The notes under the pieces were generated by a model. That model did no database searches. It was not told where the DNA came from and worked only from the letters and a program-made list of their open reading frames with translations. 8,412 bases of DNA from DATJUF01 sp035524095 (GTDB taxonomy: Bacteria; Desulfobacterota; Binatia; Binatales; Binataceae), in NCBI GenBank assembly GCA_035524095.1, contig DATKPK010000091.1, positions 1 to 8,412 on the forward strand, given 5' to 3'. A program made the translations under genes and the position numbers. Shown piece after piece: positions 5,811-8,412 of this stretch; position 1 is the stretch's first letter, and each line of letters starts with the position of its first letter.

Positions 5811-6305
5811 ATGCGGGTGATGGGGGTGGATCCGGGTAATGCGGTGACCGGTTTCGGCGTGGTCGAGCGCCGGCCGGGCTTAAGCCTGATCGCGGCAGGT
5901 ACGATACGGCCAAAGGCGCTGGAGCGGGGACCGGCGCGCCTCGCGACCATCTATCAACGTCTGCTGGAAGCGATCGACGAGCATCTGCCGGAAGCGATCA
6001 GCCTCGAACGCAGCTTTGTCGCAGCTAACGTTCAGAGCGCATTCCGCCTCGGTGAGGCGCGCGCGATGGCGATGTTAGCTGCGGCCCATCGCGGACTGGA
6101 ACTCTTCGAGTACACGCCCACCGACGTGAAACTGTCGATCGCGGGTCACGGCCGGGCCGATAAGGCGCAGGTCAAATACATGGTTGGACGAACGCTTGAA
6201 ACGGAGTCGGTCGCCGGTATGGCTGACGACGCGGCGGACGCGCTCGCCGTCGCACTGTGCCATCTGTTTCGTATGAGGACAGCGCCGCTGATCGCGACGC
6301 GATGA
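5811..6305 (+). CDS. ruvC: Holliday junction resolvase RuvC
   Basis: RuvC is a dimeric endonuclease that nicks Holliday junctions symmetrically after RuvAB branch migration, finishing recombinational repair. The 164-residue length is typical. The RNase H-like active site is complete: D7 in MGVDPGNAVTGFG, E66 in SLERSF, and the acidic pair D140 and D143 in DDAADALAVALCH. Other conserved blocks are AANVQSAFRLGEARAMAML, YTPTDVK and GHGRADKAQVKYMV. The ATG start at 5811 is preceded closely by a GGGAGGAGG ribosome site. The ruvA start lies 28 bases after its stop. Expression is probably shared with yebC and ruvAB; no LexA-like box was noticed in the short upstream gap. Confidence 0.97.
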   Translation: MRVMGVDPGNAVTGFGVVERRPGLSLIAAGTIRPKALERGPARLATIYQRLLEAIDEHLPEAISLERSFVAANVQSAFRLGEARAMAMLAAAHRGLELFEYTPTDVKLSIAGHGRADKAQVKYMVGRTLETESVAGMADDAADALAVALCHLFRMRTAPLIATR

Positions 6306-6333
6306 GCGAGAACATTAGGGCAAGGTTCGTTAC

Positions 6334-6969
6334 GTGATTGCGTCGCTCAACGGCAAGCTCAAGGTGCGCGAGAGTGATCGGCTGGTGGTCGAGAGCGCAG
6401 GCGTCGGCTATGAAGTCTTCGTGCCATTGGCGACGTATTATCGGATGCCATCGGTGGGTGCGCCGGTGGAACTGGAGATCCGTCAGGTGGTGCGCGAGGA
6501 TGCGATCGCGCTTTATGGTTTCGCGACGCGCGGCGAGAAGCGCGCCTTCGATCTGCTGCTGAAGGTGCAGCACGTCGGACCAACGCTGGCGTTGAAGGTG
6601 CTGTCGGTATTGTCGCCGAAGGAGATCGCATCAGCGATCGGCCACGGCGACGTCGAGCGGCTCGACGCAGTTCCAGGAGTCGGGCCCAAGGTCGCCGAAC
6701 GGATCGTTCGGGAATTGCGCGACAAACTTGGTGACTTGGACGTAGCTGCGTCGGAAATTCACGCCCCAGCAGCAAATGGCGCGGCGGCCAGCGGTTCGCT
6801 CGCCGATGATGCTTTGTCGGCGCTGGTCAATCTCGGCTACAAGCCAGCCGAGGCTAAACGCGCTATAGACGGGGTCGATAGCGCTGACGACGCGGATAGC
6901 GCCGGCCGTGACGCCGCGCTGGAAAATCTGATTCGCCAATCACTCGCGGTATTGCTCGGTGAAAAGTAA
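6334..6969 (+). CDS. ruvA: Holliday junction DNA helicase subunit RuvA
   Basis: RuvA binds the four-way junction as a tetramer and loads RuvB rings. The protein has 211 residues. Domain I is an OB fold (1-62, from MIASLNGKLK) with the acidic pin residues E55 and D56 in VVREDAIALYGF, at the same numbers as in E. coli. Domain II (about 64-135) has two helix-hairpin-helix motifs, VQHVGPTLALKVLS (78-91) and DAVPGVGPKVAERIV (111-125). After an Ala/Gly-rich flexible linker, domain III (about 155-211, LADDALSALVNLGYKPAEA) is the part that contacts RuvB. Domain III carries a slightly expanded acidic insert (DGVDSADDADSAGRD, 179-193). The start is a GTG with AAGG 8 bases upstream; no closer ATG is in frame. 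ruvB begins inside its last codons. Confidence 0.97.
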   Translation: MIASLNGKLKVRESDRLVVESAGVGYEVFVPLATYYRMPSVGAPVELEIRQVVREDAIALYGFATRGEKRAFDLLLKVQHVGPTLALKVLSVLSPKEIASAIGHGDVERLDAVPGVGPKVAERIVRELRDKLGDLDVAASEIHAPAANGAAASGSLADDALSALVNLGYKPAEAKRAIDGVDSADDADSAGRDAALENLIRQSLAVLLGEK

Positions 6970-8014
6970 GGCAAGCGCATTAAACGGCAACGACGATCTG
7001 GCGATCGAAGCAGTCGCGCAGTTGGCCGAAACGCCGCCGGAAGAGGAGCGGGTGCTCGACCTCTCGCTGCGCCCGCGCTCACTTGGCGATTTCGTCGGGC
7101 AGGCGCGGCTCAAGAAAATCCTCGGAATGTCGATTGAAGCCGCGCGGATGCGCAAGGAAGTGATGGATCACGTGCTGTTCTCGGGGCCGCCGGGATTGGG
7201 CAAGACCTCGCTCGCCCATATCATCGCTCGCGAACTGGGCGTGAATCTGCGCGCGACCTCGGGCCCGGCAATCGAGCGGGCGGGTGACTTGGCCGCGATC
7301 GTCGCCGATCTCGATCAAGGCGACGTGCTGTTTGTCGACGAGATTCATCGGCTGGCGCGGCCTGTCGAAGAGATCCTCTATCCCGCCATGGAAGATTTCG
7401 AGCTGAATATCGTTGTCGGCAAAGGACCGGGGGCGCGCTCGATGCGCCTGGCGGTCAAGCCGTTCACGATGGTCGGGGCGACCACGCGGTCGGGACTGCT
7501 GAGCTCGCCGTTGCGCGATCGCTTCGGGCAGCATTTCCATCTGGATTTTTATGCGCGCGAGGAATTGGCAGAAATCGTCCGGCGATCAGCGCGGCTGCTC
7601 GGAATTAAATTGACCGATGAAGGTGCTGAAGAGGTGGCGGCCCGCTCGCGTGGAACGCCGCGCATTGTCAACCGGCTGCTGCGCCGGGTTCGTGACTTTG
7701 CCCAGGTCAATGAGAGGCCGACCGTCACGCGCGAGGTAGCACTCGGCGCGCTTGAATTGCTGGAGATTGATGCCTGCGGCTTCGACCGCATGGATCGCTC
7801 AATCCTGACGGCGATTATCGATAAGTTCGACGGTGGTCCGGTCGGAGTCGAGAGCTTGGCAGCTGCGGTCGGCGAGGAAGCCGATACGATCGAGGAAGTT
7901 TACGAGCCATACCTGCTTCAGGAAGGTTTCGTCGCCCGGACGGCACGCGGTCGGATGGCGACCCAGCGCGCCTATACCCATCTGGGACGTACCCGTCACG
8001 GCACGCTGCTGTAA
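6959..8014 (+). CDS. ruvB: Holliday junction DNA helicase motor RuvB
   Basis: RuvB is the hexameric AAA+ ATPase that drives branch migration with RuvA. The protein has 351 residues against about 336 in E. coli, the difference being mostly an N-terminal extension before LRPRSLGDFVGQ. Walker A is GPPGLGKTS (76-84), Walker B VLFVDEIH (123-130, D127 and E128), sensor 1 GATTR (173-177), arginine finger R186 in SPLRDRFG, and sensor 2 R235 in GTPRIVNRLLRR. The C-terminal winged helix ends with GRMATQRAYTHLG. The start is a GTG that overlaps ruvA by 11 bases and lacks a clear ribosome site, which suggests translational coupling to ruvA. A later start would remove only the non-conserved leader, so the exact N-terminus is less sure than the identity. 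Confidence 0.97.
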   Translation: MKSKASALNGNDDLAIEAVAQLAETPPEEERVLDLSLRPRSLGDFVGQARLKKILGMSIEAARMRKEVMDHVLFSGPPGLGKTSLAHIIARELGVNLRATSGPAIERAGDLAAIVADLDQGDVLFVDEIHRLARPVEEILYPAMEDFELNIVVGKGPGARSMRLAVKPFTMVGATTRSGLLSSPLRDRFGQHFHLDFYAREELAEIVRRSARLLGIKLTDEGAEEVAARSRGTPRIVNRLLRRVRDFAQVNERPTVTREVALGALELLEIDACGFDRMDRSILTAIIDKFDGGPVGVESLAAAVGEEADTIEEVYEPYLLQEGFVARTARGRMATQRAYTHLGRTRHGTLL

Positions 8015-8051
8015 CCTCAAGTCAGCCCTTAATTCGCTCAGTGCTCAAAAC

Positions 8052-8412
8052 TCAGCGGGGTTGGCGGATGTACATGCGCTCGGGATCGGGCGAAGCGGTA
8101 AGCCCGAGATCGTTCGCCATTACAATCAGATCATGTTTGTGACCGTACCGATCTTTGACGTGATTGCGCAACGTCGCCTCAGTGCGGAAGCCTAGCAGTT
8201 CGAAGACGCGGACGGCACCCTCCTGATCGGCCATCATTTGAGCGATGATCTTTTCTAATCCCAGCTTGACGGCCAGCGCGAAAATCGTCTCGGCAAGCAC
8301 GTGGCCGAGGCCGAGGCGGCGCGTGACCGGATCAGCGACAACGCGGATTTCGCCGACATGACGCGCCCATCCGTGAGCCTCACGAGCGAGCACGGCAGTG
8401 CCGACAATGCCG
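8052..8412 (-). CDS. GNAT-family N-acetyltransferase, partial (5' end beyond window)
   Basis: The minus-strand frame is open from the right edge to TGA at 8052-8054, giving 120 visible C-terminal residues. An internal GTG at 8393 is not the start, because the coding pattern continues beyond it (GIVGTAVLAREAHGW). The GNAT core is visible: the beta-4 strand VGEIRVVADP, then the acetyl-CoA loop RRLGLG of the RxxGxG/A type with its helix, then AVRVFELLGFRTEATLRNHVKD, the usual motif B segment. These enzymes transfer an acetyl group from acetyl-CoA to an amine on a small molecule or protein; the substrate cannot be told from this part. The HVKDRYGHKHDLIVMAND ending is common in amino-acid or protein N-acetyltransferase-like members. 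It converges on ruvB across 37 bases in which I see no clear terminator. Confidence 0.85.
   Translation of the reverse strand, partial: GIVGTAVLAREAHGWARHVGEIRVVADPVTRRLGLGHVLAETIFALAVKLGLEKIIAQMMADQEGAVRVFELLGFRTEATLRNHVKDRYGHKHDLIVMANDLGLTASPDPERMYIRQPR

Noticed and set aside
8015..8051. Terminator between ruvB and the acetyltransferase gene
   Set aside because: No stem of useful length and no T-tract in the 37-base gap.
1..8412. CRISPR array, tRNA, rRNA, insertion sequence, toxin-antitoxin pair or defence gene
   Set aside because: No regularly spaced repeats, no tRNA T-arm signature, no transposase or integrase motifs and no small toxin-antitoxin gene pair were seen on either strand.

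Overview
The window reads as chromosomal DNA of a free-living, probably Gram-negative bacterium of moderately high G+C. It has a diderm-style lipoprotein and secreted proteins, dense coding, short intergenic gaps, several GTG starts and the conserved yebC-ruvC-ruvA-ruvB block. The cupin and the acidobacterial-style VWA-related domain suggest a soil lineage such as Acidobacteria, Binatota or a delta-type proteobacterium. That placement is inference only. I see no rRNA, tRNA, CRISPR array, insertion sequence or phage gene.

Left part (1-3070) is an envelope-flavoured group. A secreted protein with a DUF4382-like look runs off the left edge on the minus strand, starting at a GTG at 438. A 365-base gene-free stretch separates it from a divergent plus-strand gene (804-2504) for an exported von Willebrand A protein with one transmembrane helix and a C-terminal FHA domain. 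That gene converges, 29 bases apart, on a minus-strand gene for a small lipoprotein (2534-3070).

Middle part (3283-4778) is a two-gene plus-strand unit. A small cupin carries the metal ligand set of cupin hydroxynitrile lyases, and it is followed by an NADP-dependent aldo/keto reductase. A lyase that releases an aldehyde next to an enzyme that reduces carbonyls would make a sensible pair, but the true substrate is unknown. The 212-base divergent gap before the cupin holds a nested inverted repeat and a likely extended -10 promoter for the lipoprotein.

Right part (4843-8014) is a housekeeping block: a strong hairpin, then yebC, ruvC, ruvA and ruvB on the plus strand. YebC helps translation of difficult peptides or acts as a regulator; RuvABC migrates and resolves Holliday junctions. 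All catalytic or structural hallmark residues are present, and ruvB overlaps the end of ruvA. A partial GNAT acetyltransferase on the minus strand enters from the right edge and converges on ruvB.

Most of the window is ordinary. The least ordinary item is the VWA-TM-FHA protein, which would join a metal-dependent adhesion domain outside the membrane to a phosphothreonine reader inside, flanked by two uncharacterised exported proteins.
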